A DNA stretch of 64,000 nucleotides from an uncultured Myxococcales bacterium (GTDB taxonomy: Bacteria > Myxococcota_A > Bradymonadia > UBA7976 > VGTA01). The notes beneath the pieces were generated by a model. It was not told where the DNA came from, did no database searches, and saw only the letters and a program-made list of their open reading frames with translations. Below, one piece after another: positions 1 through 9,183 of this stretch; within the stretch, counting starts at the first letter, position 1; the number at the start of each line of letters is the position of its first letter. The position numbers and the translations under genes are program-made. The stretch lies in the NCBI GenBank assembly GCA_937146725.1, contig CAKZRU010000077.1:1-64000 (forward strand). The letters run 5' to 3'.

Positions 1-992
1 ACAAGCTGAAAACAGCCCTCAAGACCCTGCAAAGGTTTATGAGCTTCGGTGATCAGCGCCACATAATGAGGGCTGACTTTGCCGGTAGTCACTAAATATA
101 ATACAAATTGAGCGCCCAAGGTGAGTTGCCAAGCCGTTTGCAAGTCGGTGCTTACACTAATCACAGCTTGAATCAAGGTTGTAAGGGTAAGTCCCAAACC
201 CAAAATTGATAGAATCTTTAGTCTTTTTAGATCTTTAGGGTCTAGGGTTTCGCTTTGCGCCCATTGGGCAAAAGCACGTAGACCCAAGGCTTGACTGCGC
301 GCATCGCTTTCCGCATGACTCAAGCGGGTAGCCCCCAAAAACTTGCGTCTTAAGCCACTCAAATGAACCAACTCTTTCACAGCGTCTTGTCGTTGAGCCA
401 AATCTTCTAGATCAAGTGGAGCAGTGCCAGCACTTTGTAGTAAGCGTCTGGCAATTAGGGCCTGTGCACCTCGTAGATGGGCGCGATTGAGCAGTTTAAA
501 AAGGCTGACTTCTCCAAAGATTTGTAGCTCTTTTTCTTCGAGCGTTCCTTGAGCAAAGCGTTGACCATCTTCTTTAAGCTTGCTCCATTGGTGACGCAAG
601 CGAGCCGCGCTTTCGGTCGCCATGTCTCTTTGGGCTTGTGCTCTTGGTAAAAGGCCATACAGGGTACGATGAAGCCAAACTGTAATCCCAAAAACAACCG
701 CCCCCCCTAATCCAAGCCAAAAATACAATGGCGCTTGGTCATACCAGGCCGAAAAAAACGAGGCGCTCATCACCAAAAAGGCCACAAAGCGCACCGCAGC
801 AATTTTGCCAATTTTTTGATCAATTTTTTCGGCCAAAGCACCATAGCGTTGCGCTCTTTTGTCAGCAATCTGAGCCAAGTCTTCGGCTTGTTTATAGTCC
901 GTTTTTACAGTTTGCTCACTTGTTTCTGCATTATGATCAGACTTGTGATCAGCCTTGTAATTAGCTAGTGCCTCTCCCTTGAGCTTGGACAT
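1..992 (-). CDS. Membrane-anchored MutS-like ATPase, 3' end off the window
   Basis: I translated this open frame by hand from an ATG at 990-992; it runs off the left edge after about 330 codons. The N-terminus is charged. Two hydrophobic segments lie at about residues 65-105, followed by text typical of the MutS core/lever region: FGEVSLFKLLNRAHLRGAQ, then LDLEDLAQRQDAVKEL. Another hydrophobic stretch follows at about 265-305. This fits the short MutS-like proteins that lack the mismatch-reading domain and are anchored by membrane helices. The Walker ATPase domain that would prove it lies beyond the window. The gene starts 3 bp after the mpl stop, with an AAGGGG element upstream of the ATG, so it is probably co-transcribed with mpl. 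Its cellular role is unknown. Confidence 0.72.
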   Translation of the reverse strand, partial: MSKLKGEALANYKADHKSDHNAETSEQTVKTDYKQAEDLAQIADKRAQRYGALAEKIDQKIGKIAAVRFVAFLVMSASFFSAWYDQAPLYFWLGLGGAVVFGITVWLHRTLYGLLPRAQAQRDMATESAARLRHQWSKLKEDGQRFAQGTLEEKELQIFGEVSLFKLLNRAHLRGAQALIARRLLQSAGTAPLDLEDLAQRQDAVKELVHLSGLRRKFLGATRLSHAESDARSQALGLRAFAQWAQSETLDPKDLKRLKILSILGLGLTLTTLIQAVISVSTDLQTAWQLTLGAQFVLYLVTTGKVSPHYVALITEAHKPLQGLEGCFQL

Positions 993-995
993 CGA

Positions 996-2543
996 TTAAA
1001 CCCCTTCTTCCGAACTCTCTTGTGATCTTGCTTGTACTCGTGCTTGTAAACCCTTTAAAACTCTTGCCTGAGCGCCTTCAAAGCTACTTGAGGACATGAA
1101 AACCAATAGGTCACCCGCTTGAGCCTCATTCACAAGTTCCTCAACCAATATATCAATGTCTAGAGCTGATTGAGCTTGCACTCCTTGGGCTTGTAATGAG
1201 CCGATCACATGATCAATATTCAAGCGTTCATCCGCCGAAAAACGGTCTTCTTTTTTAAAGGGTCTAGTTAAGCGGACCACGGGGGCTTGGGCAAAGGCTG
1301 TGATATAGTCTTCTTGGTGAACATTGCGCCGTGCGGTATTGCTTTTGGGCTCGTAGATGGCCCAAAGACGACGCTGTGGATAACGGGCCATTAAAGCGGC
1401 AATGGTTTCTTGAATGGCGGTGGGATGGTGAGCATAGTCATCCATCACTAACACACCATCAACCTCACCGAGTTCATCCTGTCGCTTTTGTACGCCCTTA
1501 AATCCCTTGAGCGCTTGCAATAGGCTATTGATTGAACGTCCAAAATGGCTATGAAGCATTCCGATCGCGGCCAGGGTGTTCCACACATTATGTCGACCGG
1601 CTAAGGGTGACTCTACTTCATATTCAGCACCATTGGGTAAGTGCATGGTAAAGGTACAGCCTTGGTCATTTGGGTTTATCTTGCTTGCTCTCCACATGGC
1701 TCGTTCATCAAAGCCATAGGTAATGATCTGTCCGGTTGCTTTTTGGGCACAATTAAGGGCTCGTTGATCATCTTGATTGACCCACAAGCTCTTGCCCTCG
1801 GTGATCAGCGTACATAAACGCTCGAAGTTTTCTTCGATTTCTTCAATAGAGTCATAGATGTCCGCATGATCAAACTCCACATTGTTAAGCAGAGCAACTT
1901 CGGGTCGGTAATGCAAAAACTTGGGGCCTTTATCAAAGAAAGCAGTGTCATACTCATCTCCCTCAATCACAAAGGGACCGCCTTCTTGACCAATTCTAAA
2001 GGGGCCGTCAAAGTTTTTACCCTGACCGCCGACTAAAAAGCCGGTCTTTGACTTGTTATTTGCCTCATATTCAGTAGCTTGCTCACTTGAATCTTGCTCG
2101 CTTTCTGTCGCACTTGAAAGCCAAGCGGTCAAAGCTGTCGTAGTTGTTTTACCATGCGTACCGGCGATCACGATCGGGCGTCGACTGGCTAAAAACAAGT
2201 CGCTTAAAGCTTGCGGAAAAGAAGCTCTGGGCAAGTTTCGCTTTTCGGCCTCTACCGCGACTGGATTATCACTGCGACACACATTACCCACAATCACCCA
2301 ATCCGGATTCCAATCCAAGTCTTCCGGATGCCAACCCAAGGATAAGGGAATCTGTCTTGAGGCTAAAATATCGCTCATAGGTGGATAGGCAGCTCGATCT
2401 GAACCTCTGACCTCATATCCGGCTTCTTGTAGCATGCAGGCAAAGGCACCCATACCCGAGCCCGCCATACCTAAAATATGGATTTTTTGAACATGATTAG
2501 GACGGGGATAGCGAATAAACCAAGGTTGATGTGCTTTGGTCAT
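996..2543 (-). CDS. mpl: UDP-N-acetylmuramate:L-Ala-gamma-D-Glu-meso-DAP ligase
   Basis: Mpl joins the recycled tripeptide L-Ala-gamma-D-Glu-mesoDAP to UDP-MurNAc in the cytoplasm, returning cell wall material to peptidoglycan synthesis. The 515 residues match the Mur ligase layout. A glycine-rich UDP-binding start is seen at HILGMAGSGMGAFA (residues 22-35). The ATP loop GTHGKTTTT lies at 128-136. EGDEYDTAFFDKGPKFLHY is typical of Mpl rather than MurC, and DDYAHHPTAI opens the C-terminal domain. The AAGGAAC ahead of the ATG supports the start. A 54 bp gap separates it from the upstream kinase gene. An insertion of polar residues (about 147-166) follows the ATP loop. I am confident of Mpl over MurC. 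Confidence 0.93.
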   Translation of the reverse strand: MTKAHQPWFIRYPRPNHVQKIHILGMAGSGMGAFACMLQEAGYEVRGSDRAAYPPMSDILASRQIPLSLGWHPEDLDWNPDWVIVGNVCRSDNPVAVEAEKRNLPRASFPQALSDLFLASRRPIVIAGTHGKTTTTALTAWLSSATESEQDSSEQATEYEANNKSKTGFLVGGQGKNFDGPFRIGQEGGPFVIEGDEYDTAFFDKGPKFLHYRPEVALLNNVEFDHADIYDSIEEIEENFERLCTLITEGKSLWVNQDDQRALNCAQKATGQIITYGFDERAMWRASKINPNDQGCTFTMHLPNGAEYEVESPLAGRHNVWNTLAAIGMLHSHFGRSINSLLQALKGFKGVQKRQDELGEVDGVLVMDDYAHHPTAIQETIAALMARYPQRRLWAIYEPKSNTARRNVHQEDYITAFAQAPVVRLTRPFKKEDRFSADERLNIDHVIGSLQAQGVQAQSALDIDILVEELVNEAQAGDLLVFMSSSSFEGAQARVLKGLQARVQARSQESSEEGV

Positions 2544-2597
2544 GGTAGTTCCTTAAGTATTAAATATCATTCGGGAATATTTTGGAATGATCGAGGG

Positions 2598-3581
2598 CTA
2601 TTTGAAGCGCTTTTTACCAAGCTTCATCAAAAGGTTATAGGCAAGGCGAAGAGGTTCATTTGGATCTTCAGTTCGTCTAATTTTATTGTTTTTGGCCGCT
2701 TGAAAACGTCTGCCAAAAAGACACAGTTCATACAGATAGATTTCATGAAGCTCAATGGACATTCCTCCGGCATCAAGATAGGCTTCTAAAAGTCGTTCAT
2801 GCCCATGATCTACGCCAAAGGGTCGTCTTTCTCCTTGGGTGACAATCGCCATTTCATGCGCCGGATCACCTTGTACAGCAAAGGTCCAATCAATCAAAGC
2901 CGGGGCGATCAGGCCCTCGGGATGCACCAAAATATTTTGACCACTCAAATCGCCATGTAAAAGCGTGGTAGGTGAGCCGGCTTCGGGTAGATGTTCCACG
3001 CACCAATCATAGGCACGCATAAAAGTAGATTCGCCAAGGGTTTTAAGGACTTCAATATCGTGCAAAGCCTGCTCTCGTCTAGTTTTAAACCCATTAAGCT
3101 TTTGACCGACATCTTTAAGATCATGGACACGGGCGGCAATTTCGCCCACCACTTCCCAAGGATGTCCCACCAAACATCGTCCGACTCTTAGGTCCAAGGG
3201 TACACCTTCTACAAAACGTTCATACATGACCACAGAGTCCCCAATTTCTACCCAATCAATCAATTTGGGAAAACGAAAAATCGGATTTACCTGAGCAAGC
3301 AAGCTCAAAGCCTTGGCCTCTTGGCGTAAGCGTTGTTGTATCGCCTTTGCTTCTTCCATGTAGGGATATAAAATCACATGTTGGCCAGATAGATGACCGG
3401 GATCCGGCTGGACTTTTAGGTCAACTCTAAAAGCGACTCGGTGCATACCATGACCTAGCAGTTGTACATGCTCGATATGGACATGACTTCCAAAGCCAGA
3501 TTTTTGCGCGATCATTTTTAGGGCGCGCTCTATTTCTTTGCGAGTGGGCATCGTGTGGTGCGGAATCGGTCTAAGTACCAT
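2598..3581 (-). CDS. Phosphotransferase of the APH/choline kinase fold
   Basis: A 327-residue cytoplasmic protein with the aminoglycoside phosphotransferase kinase fold. The catalytic loop HGDLSGQNIL is at about 209-218 and the metal-binding IDW, the equivalent of DFG, at 230-232. The N-lobe carries EEAKAIQQRLRQEAKAL, a likely helix C. Such proteins phosphorylate small molecules (sugars, choline, antibiotics), and nothing here identifies the substrate. It sits between a lipoprotein gene and mpl with gaps of about 54 bp, so it may share their transcript. A link to cell wall recycling, as for the anomeric amino-sugar kinase AmgK of the same fold, is possible but unproven. Confidence 0.75.
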   Translation of the reverse strand: MVLRPIPHHTMPTRKEIERALKMIAQKSGFGSHVHIEHVQLLGHGMHRVAFRVDLKVQPDPGHLSGQHVILYPYMEEAKAIQQRLRQEAKALSLLAQVNPIFRFPKLIDWVEIGDSVVMYERFVEGVPLDLRVGRCLVGHPWEVVGEIAARVHDLKDVGQKLNGFKTRREQALHDIEVLKTLGESTFMRAYDWCVEHLPEAGSPTTLLHGDLSGQNILVHPEGLIAPALIDWTFAVQGDPAHEMAIVTQGERRPFGVDHGHERLLEAYLDAGGMSIELHEIYLYELCLFGRRFQAAKNNKIRRTEDPNEPLRLAYNLLMKLGKKRFK

Positions 3582-3635
3582 GAAAACTCTCTTTTACAGC
3601 TTAGGAAAAGTCGATCATTGAAAGATATAAAACCA

Positions 3636-4757
3636 TTAGTGGGAACTCGTCAAAATAATGCCTTCCCAAGGCGCCGAACTATCTAAACTACCGCCAACCG
3701 CCCAAACTCGTTCCCCATCGCCCCAAATCGCATGTAAAACCAGCGAGGTTTGGGTGCGTTCACGAGTCCCTTCAAATTGCTCTGGCTCAAGCCTTAATGC
3801 CGCTCCGCGAACACCAACCACAGTGGCATTACCATTAGCATCTAGCCATACTCCATTTAAACCAGGGATGCCGGTTAGCATGGCCGAGCGCCATTCTTGG
3901 CCATTCCAACGAGCCACAACGCCATTACTGCGGCCACCTACGGCAAGCAGTTGATTGTCGACTTGCCATAAACTGACAAAATCTTCGCTAGTGGGCGGTG
4001 AGTCATTGGCTGACAAGACCGACAGCTGAGTCCAGCCTTGGCCTAAATCACCATAAATCACGCCTTTCATGCCGACTGCAAAAACTTGACCGCTGCTGCG
4101 ATCACCATAGACTTTAAACAGGGCACGAACACCATTTCTATCCGCCTCAGGAAGAGCAACTCTGTGCCAAATCTCACCATCAAAGCGAGTTAAAACCGGA
4201 TCAGGGTCGCCTTGCCCATTAGGATTACCACCCACAGCCCAAACTTCATTGGGTGACATCACAAATACCCCCCACAAATCTTGGGTTGTATCGCTATCAA
4301 AGCTTTCCCATTCATCAGTGCCACCTACTGCGGAATCGACTTTGCGTAAGGCTCGGCCATCATTACCCACAATCCATAAATGGCCCTCTGCTCCATGTAC
4401 CCAATTCAATAAGGGACCAGCGGGTACTTCTTGGCTTTGCCACTCATTATTAACTCTTGCCCACAGCCGACCTTGTTCTGGTTGTCCACCCACGGCCCAA
4501 ACCTGTTTTTCAGGCCAAGTTGTATCAGTTCCAGTGCCCCAAATACTCATCACAGTGCCCGTGTCTAGGTCAAAGGTCGCTTCAGCTGACCATTCGTGCG
4601 TTTGAGTCCCTTCAACCATCATGTCAGAGCCTTGATTTGAGCTCGGTGGGTCGATCTCACATCCTAGATTGATTAATAAACATAGGATGATAAAATATGG
4701 ATTTAATCTAGGATATTGTTGAGATTGAGCGATAAAAACTTTTACTAGACCATTCAT
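3636..4757 (-). CDS. Lipoprotein with repeated AVGG propeller-like motifs
   Basis: A 373-residue secreted protein. The N-terminal hydrophobic stretch ends in a lipobox (LINLGC), so it is predicted to be lipid-anchored, followed by a polar linker. The rest is a string of short repeats of the form W-AVGG or VFAVG, separated by about 40-50 residues (for example VWAVGGQPEQG, VWAVGGNPNG, LLAVGGRSNG, VWAVGGSLD). This suggests a beta-propeller resembling sialidase/BNR or Kelch folds, common in large numbers in Myxococcota. No catalytic residues are recognisable. The gene begins 31 bp after the HEAT-like gene, so it probably ends that operon. Function unknown; surface binding or scaffolding is a guess. 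Confidence 0.75.
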   Translation of the reverse strand: MNGLVKVFIAQSQQYPRLNPYFIILCLLINLGCEIDPPSSNQGSDMMVEGTQTHEWSAEATFDLDTGTVMSIWGTGTDTTWPEKQVWAVGGQPEQGRLWARVNNEWQSQEVPAGPLLNWVHGAEGHLWIVGNDGRALRKVDSAVGGTDEWESFDSDTTQDLWGVFVMSPNEVWAVGGNPNGQGDPDPVLTRFDGEIWHRVALPEADRNGVRALFKVYGDRSSGQVFAVGMKGVIYGDLGQGWTQLSVLSANDSPPTSEDFVSLWQVDNQLLAVGGRSNGVVARWNGQEWRSAMLTGIPGLNGVWLDANGNATVVGVRGAALRLEPEQFEGTRERTQTSLVLHAIWGDGERVWAVGGSLDSSAPWEGIILTSSH

Positions 4758-4788
4758 TAACTACTCACAAACACAGTGTTGATAAAAC

Positions 4789-6711
4789 TTAACCTTGACG
4801 CTTTTTAATCAGATCTTTGGCTTTTTGACTCACGACTCCCGACACATTATGGCTTTGAGATACAGCCCTAAGTTCGGCCGGTCGTAATGAGTTCAGCGCA
4901 TTTAATGAGATATTTACCGGTGTTTTAGGATTGAGTATAATTTGAACCTTAAGTCGGTAATTCTGCATCCACTTTCGATTACGAGCAATATACTCAATGA
5001 TACCGGCATTAAGCGAGTGATTTCGAGCATATAATAGAGCTTCTGACACCGAAACAGCCGGGCTTCTGATCGCGGCTCTTGAAACCACCTTATTGGCATC
5101 TTTAACCAACATGGCTCGATCGCTTTGTGAACCTAACAAAGCTAATCTAATTTTTTGCGCAACATTTAGGGATTGAATCAGTGCATATCCCTTTTTGGGC
5201 TTGGCCTCTTGCTCATCATCTTGCCCTTGTTGAGCGGCCCTACGAGCCGCATGCTCTTGCAAAACAGCGTTAATCGCCGCATCTTTAGGATCTTCATCTT
5301 GTCCTACTTGAATCGCCTTTTGCAACAAGTGATCGTCACTGCTTTGTGGACTTAGCTCTTGGCCACTGATCTCATTGAGAACATCACCGGCATCAGGCAT
5401 CCAAGATAAATCTACCCCTTCTCGGGCTGCCAACTCTAATAAGCGGTCGGCCTGAACAGTAGAAAACTTGGGATTGTAATATAAGGCGTGAATAATATTC
5501 GCTTGATTTAAAAGACGTTGCTGATTAAGGGCAATACGCTCACAGCCCTGAGCCGAAGTATATAGTGCCAAGCGGGCAATGGTCACTTCTTGGGCTTGGT
5601 CATTATTGGTCAAGGCACTGACCAAATCCGCATGCTCATCAAGAGCGGGATATTTAGGAGAGACATCTGCACCCAAACAGGCATCTGCAAGCCAATCTAG
5701 TGTTTCGGCAAAGCCACAGCTTTTGATGGCTACACTTAAGTTCGCTGTATCTATGGCTCGCACCGCCTCGATACTTTTTTCCCGAACCTCCGCTCGCGTC
5801 ACAGCCAAGTGATATAAGGCCAATACCCTTACTTCAACCGGCATTGGAAATAGGCCACCCAAAACTAAGTTTACCACTTGCTTGGGGGCATCCGGTACCA
5901 AAAACTTTTGCACTTGCTCAGGAAAGTTTTCTAGCGCCAAACCATGATGGTTTAAGCGACTAACTTCCGGTGCTCGGCCTTCCTCACCAACTAAAGCAAA
6001 GCTATTGCTTTTGACTTGTGAAGCACTAGAGCTTGCCTTGAGAGCACTTTGAGATGCGCCTGTTGCCACGGGACCGGTTGGTTTAGGTGTGGTGACTTTT
6101 TGCTGTGTTGCTTTGCTTTCTGCTGACTGACTCTGAATATTAGGCTGAGTCTTAGCACTAGCAGTGTTAAAAGGACTTTGTGCTAACCATGATATATCCA
6201 CTTTTTGAAACTTAGCGAGTTCAATCAGTCTTTCCCGAATAATTTGTGGAAGCGCCGGATTTAAACACAAGGACTGCAAAAAGATTGGGTTACTCATCAG
6301 CTTGACTTGGTTGTCAGCGAGCTGACTTGCGACTTGCTCATTGGCTGAGGATAGCAAGCGCATCAAGGTACTGACCGCACTTGCCGGACTTGCAAATACA
6401 GCGGATGCTCGTACCGGATCTTGAGCTGCTACTTCCGCAACCCAATCAATAATGGGGGGAGGGAGAGTTTTTAATATGGTACTCAGTTCATCGGCTTGTA
6501 TTTGCAAAAGCGCCTTTTGGGCCTCGGGCACTAGTTTTGCATGCAGGTGACTTGCCTGATATAAGGCACACACTTTAATCGGACCACTCACCGGCACTAG
6601 ACCTTGTACAACAAGTTTAGTGGCCGCCAAGGGGCTATCCTGACCAACAAATTTTCTTAGTTGTTCTGGAAACTTATCCAGAGGAATCAAAGGACGCTTG
6701 GCTGTTGACAT
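4789..6711 (-). CDS. HEAT-like repeat protein with an internal duplication
   Basis: A 640-residue protein without a signal peptide. Two similar modules are visible. Residues about 8-75 (PLIPLDKFPEQLRKFVG) are echoed from about 255 (LENFPEQVQKFLVPDAPKQ), each followed by a helical stretch with LALYH or VCALYQ. A polar Ala/Gln/Ser-rich linker (about 195-245) separates them. The C-terminal 130 residues (QKIRLALLGSQSDRAMLVKD, RNRKWMQNYRLKVQIILNPKTPV) resemble a helical repeat domain that I remember as widespread in deltaproteobacteria and of unknown function. The start ATG overlaps the stop of the preceding CNNM gene by one base (TAATG), so translation is likely coupled. Confidence 0.7.
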   Translation of the reverse strand: MSTAKRPLIPLDKFPEQLRKFVGQDSPLAATKLVVQGLVPVSGPIKVCALYQASHLHAKLVPEAQKALLQIQADELSTILKTLPPPIIDWVAEVAAQDPVRASAVFASPASAVSTLMRLLSSANEQVASQLADNQVKLMSNPIFLQSLCLNPALPQIIRERLIELAKFQKVDISWLAQSPFNTASAKTQPNIQSQSAESKATQQKVTTPKPTGPVATGASQSALKASSSASQVKSNSFALVGEEGRAPEVSRLNHHGLALENFPEQVQKFLVPDAPKQVVNLVLGGLFPMPVEVRVLALYHLAVTRAEVREKSIEAVRAIDTANLSVAIKSCGFAETLDWLADACLGADVSPKYPALDEHADLVSALTNNDQAQEVTIARLALYTSAQGCERIALNQQRLLNQANIIHALYYNPKFSTVQADRLLELAAREGVDLSWMPDAGDVLNEISGQELSPQSSDDHLLQKAIQVGQDEDPKDAAINAVLQEHAARRAAQQGQDDEQEAKPKKGYALIQSLNVAQKIRLALLGSQSDRAMLVKDANKVVSRAAIRSPAVSVSEALLYARNHSLNAGIIEYIARNRKWMQNYRLKVQIILNPKTPVNISLNALNSLRPAELRAVSQSHNVSGVVSQKAKDLIKKRQG

Positions 6712-8039
6712 TATGACCTCACTATTGGCTCGACTCCGGTATGATCATCTTGAGTCACTCGCCGAGAACGACCGGGATGACGAGGAGGAAGCTTAAAGCT
6801 CACCTCTTCGATGGCACGATTACTGACCTTGGTCACATACAAGGTGACATTATTTGGAATGATCACCGACTCGCCCACCGCCGGAATGTGACGAAGCTGT
6901 GATAAAAGATAACCGGCTAAAGTATCGTAGTCTTCACTGTCAGGAATACCAAGTAAAAAACGCTCATTCAGTAGTTCGATATCCACTCGAGCTTGTACAG
7001 AATAAACCTGCTTAGCACTGACTGTCCATAAGCGTTCTTCCTCATCAAACTCATCATCAATTTCACCAACGATTTCTTCGATCATATCCTCAAGAGTAAT
7101 AATCCCCACCGCACCACCAAACTCGTCAACGACCACCACCAAAGAGGCACTTGCGCTTTGGACCTCAAGTAATAAATCATGCACATCCTGCATTTCAGGT
7201 GCATAAATGACCGGACGCATCATGGCTTCAATAGCCTCGTCTTTAGATTGGGCTGTGAGTAGATCTAAATGATGAACCACACCAATGATTTGATCAACTC
7301 TTTGCTCAAAAATCGGGATTCTTGAAAAGCCATGGCTTTGGATAAAGTGAACGCCGTCTTCCACAGTAGAGCCCTTGGGGAGAGCTTCAAGTTCGGCCAA
7401 GGGCACCATGATATCTTCGGCTTGCAAATGACTAAACTCAAAAATCTTGGCAATCAGGTCGCGCTCGTCATCTTCAAAGTCATTTTCTTCGGAGCGAACA
7501 AGATAAACTAATTCCTCTCTAGAAATCCCCTTTCGGTGACCTTTTTCTAAATTAAATCGGTTAGATAGAACCTTGGTATATTTTTCAATAAGCCACACAA
7601 CAGGTTTAAATAAGCGATTAAAAAACATCAAAGGTGTAGCAATTCTTTTAGCCATTTGTACTGCATTATATTGAGCAATACTTTTGGGTAAAATCTCTCC
7701 ACCCATTAAAACAAGAGGGGACATGATAAGCATGGCCCACCATTCGCCATGATGTGGATCAATGGATAGCAAAGACAAAGAGGCCACAGTTGAACCACTG
7801 ACTGTACTAATATTTGTGCCAATGAGAGTAGTGCCAAAGAGTTGGTCGGGGTGTCTTTTAAACCATAATACGCGCTTTGCAACCGCATCACCCGCCGCCG
7901 CCTGTCCCTCCAAAGTAAGTTGATCGGCAGATAAAATGGCTAACTCAGATCCGGCAAAAAATGCTTCGCTGACAATGCAAAGTAAAACGAAAATGATAGG
8001 AAGAAACCAAAAAAGATCAGTTAAAAGCGTTTCAATCAT
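6711..8039 (-). CDS. CNNM/HlyC-CorC family membrane protein (first of a pair)
   Basis: A 442-residue membrane protein with the CNNM architecture. It has a DUF21 transmembrane domain at about 1-190 (motifs SEAFFAGSELAILSAD and GGEILPKSIAQYNA), two CBS domains at about 205-330 (EDIMVPLAELEAL; VDEFGGAVGIITLEDMIEEI) and a C-terminal CorC/HlyC domain. The family includes Mg2+ or Co2+ efflux proteins; direct transport here is inferred. I chose the ATG at 8037-8039 over an upstream TTG because GGTGA lies 6 bases ahead of it. The gene starts inside the end of the next CNNM gene and ends in a TAATG overlap, so all three are translationally coupled. Confidence 0.88.
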   Translation of the reverse strand: MIETLLTDLFWFLPIIFVLLCIVSEAFFAGSELAILSADQLTLEGQAAAGDAVAKRVLWFKRHPDQLFGTTLIGTNISTVSGSTVASLSLLSIDPHHGEWWAMLIMSPLVLMGGEILPKSIAQYNAVQMAKRIATPLMFFNRLFKPVVWLIEKYTKVLSNRFNLEKGHRKGISREELVYLVRSEENDFEDDERDLIAKIFEFSHLQAEDIMVPLAELEALPKGSTVEDGVHFIQSHGFSRIPIFEQRVDQIIGVVHHLDLLTAQSKDEAIEAMMRPVIYAPEMQDVHDLLLEVQSASASLVVVVDEFGGAVGIITLEDMIEEIVGEIDDEFDEEERLWTVSAKQVYSVQARVDIELLNERFLLGIPDSEDYDTLAGYLLSQLRHIPAVGESVIIPNNVTLYVTKVSNRAIEEVSFKLPPRHPGRSRRVTQDDHTGVEPIVRS

Positions 8040-9183
8040 GATCTTCACCAATTTTAGTCATTAAATCGTCGATATGAAGCTCATCATCGCTGAGTGATTC
8101 TTCATGAATGGGCCCAAAAATCACCTCAAGTACATCCTCAAGCGTACAAATACCTAAGGGGGTTTTATGGTCTGCATCCATGACCACCGCCATGTGCTTT
8201 CTTCGACGCTTAAAGGTTTCTAATAAATGTTTAAGTGAAGTATCTGGCGTGGTTATGATGACTCGATGCGTTAAGGAACTCACTGCAACATCACAGCGCT
8301 TTGCTTCGCTGATCGGTGTTGGACTTTGCGCCACCAAGGGAATCGAATGATGTAAAAGTGCTGGCGTTTCGGTGGTCATTGGTAGTGAACGGTCCCCCCA
8401 ACGATAGACCAAAAGGTCTTTGGCATATAAAATACCACTGACCTTACCTTGCTTGGCATTCCATAAGGGGATGCGACTGTAAGGATTTTGAGAAACCACC
8501 TCAATCGCCTCACTAATGGTGCATTCCTCTTTGATCAGACAGACCTTTTCCCAGGGAATCATCACCTCTGAAACACTTTGGTCTCCAAACTGAAAAGCAT
8601 TGTGAATTAACAAGCTTTCTTCGGCATCAAGTACACCCTCTCGCTCACTGGCATCGATCAATGCTCTAAAGCTTGCCTCACTCAGACTTTCTTTGCCCTC
8701 GCTTGCCCCATTTGGCGCAAGAATTTTGGTAAAAAAATCAGCGATTTTTAAAAGCGCCCAGCGAGCAGGTGTAATTAACCAAGCAAAAAAGGACAAAGGA
8801 TAAACAAACGTGAGCGCCACTCTTTCACTCAGCAAAGCTGCAATAGACTTGGGCGTGATTTCACCAAAGATCAATAAAGTAGGCACAACAATGGAAGCGC
8901 TTAATAAGGCCTGCTGGGCAATGCTCAACATCGGAAATAAATCGCTTAAGATACTTGCGCTGACAATCGACAAGGCAATATTGGTCAATTCATTACCAAA
9001 TAAGACCGTAACCAACAAAGAATGTGGTGAAGATCTTAGATGAGCAACCCGTCGTGCACTTCGGCGAGAATCTTGAGCAAGCTGATGTCGGCGATGCTTT
9101 GATAAGTTGAAAAATGCGGTTTCAGAGCTAGAGAAAAACGCTGAACTACACAGTAAAAGTAAGAAAAGAAGATATAGTGTCAT
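8032..9183 (-). CDS. CNNM/HlyC-CorC family membrane protein (second of a pair)
   Basis: A 383-residue paralogue of the neighbouring CNNM protein. The DUF21 membrane domain starts at once (SSAFFSSSETAFFNLSK) and carries GEITPKSIAALLSERVAL. CBS domains cover about 195-350 (SEVMIPWEKVCLIKE; AVVMDADHKTPLGICTLEDV). The protein ends shortly after the second CBS, so the CorC/HlyC C-terminal domain is missing or very short, unlike its partner. Its ATG overlaps the thiL stop by 4 bp (ATGA) and its 3' end overlaps the other CNNM gene by 8 bp. Tight coupling of two different CNNM proteins suggests a heteromeric transporter or two linked steps of cation homeostasis; this is inference. Confidence 0.87.
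   Translation of the reverse strand: MTLYLLFLLLLCSSAFFSSSETAFFNLSKHRRHQLAQDSRRSARRVAHLRSSPHSLLVTVLFGNELTNIALSIVSASILSDLFPMLSIAQQALLSASIVVPTLLIFGEITPKSIAALLSERVALTFVYPLSFFAWLITPARWALLKIADFFTKILAPNGASEGKESLSEASFRALIDASEREGVLDAEESLLIHNAFQFGDQSVSEVMIPWEKVCLIKEECTISEAIEVVSQNPYSRIPLWNAKQGKVSGILYAKDLLVYRWGDRSLPMTTETPALLHHSIPLVAQSPTPISEAKRCDVAVSSLTHRVIITTPDTSLKHLLETFKRRRKHMAVVMDADHKTPLGICTLEDVLEVIFGPIHEESLSDDELHIDDLMTKIGEDHD

Noticed and set aside
6711..8060. Frameshift in a single CNNM gene split into two
   Set aside because: Each gene has its own complete DUF21 membrane domain and CBS pair, so these are two genes with a short overlap.
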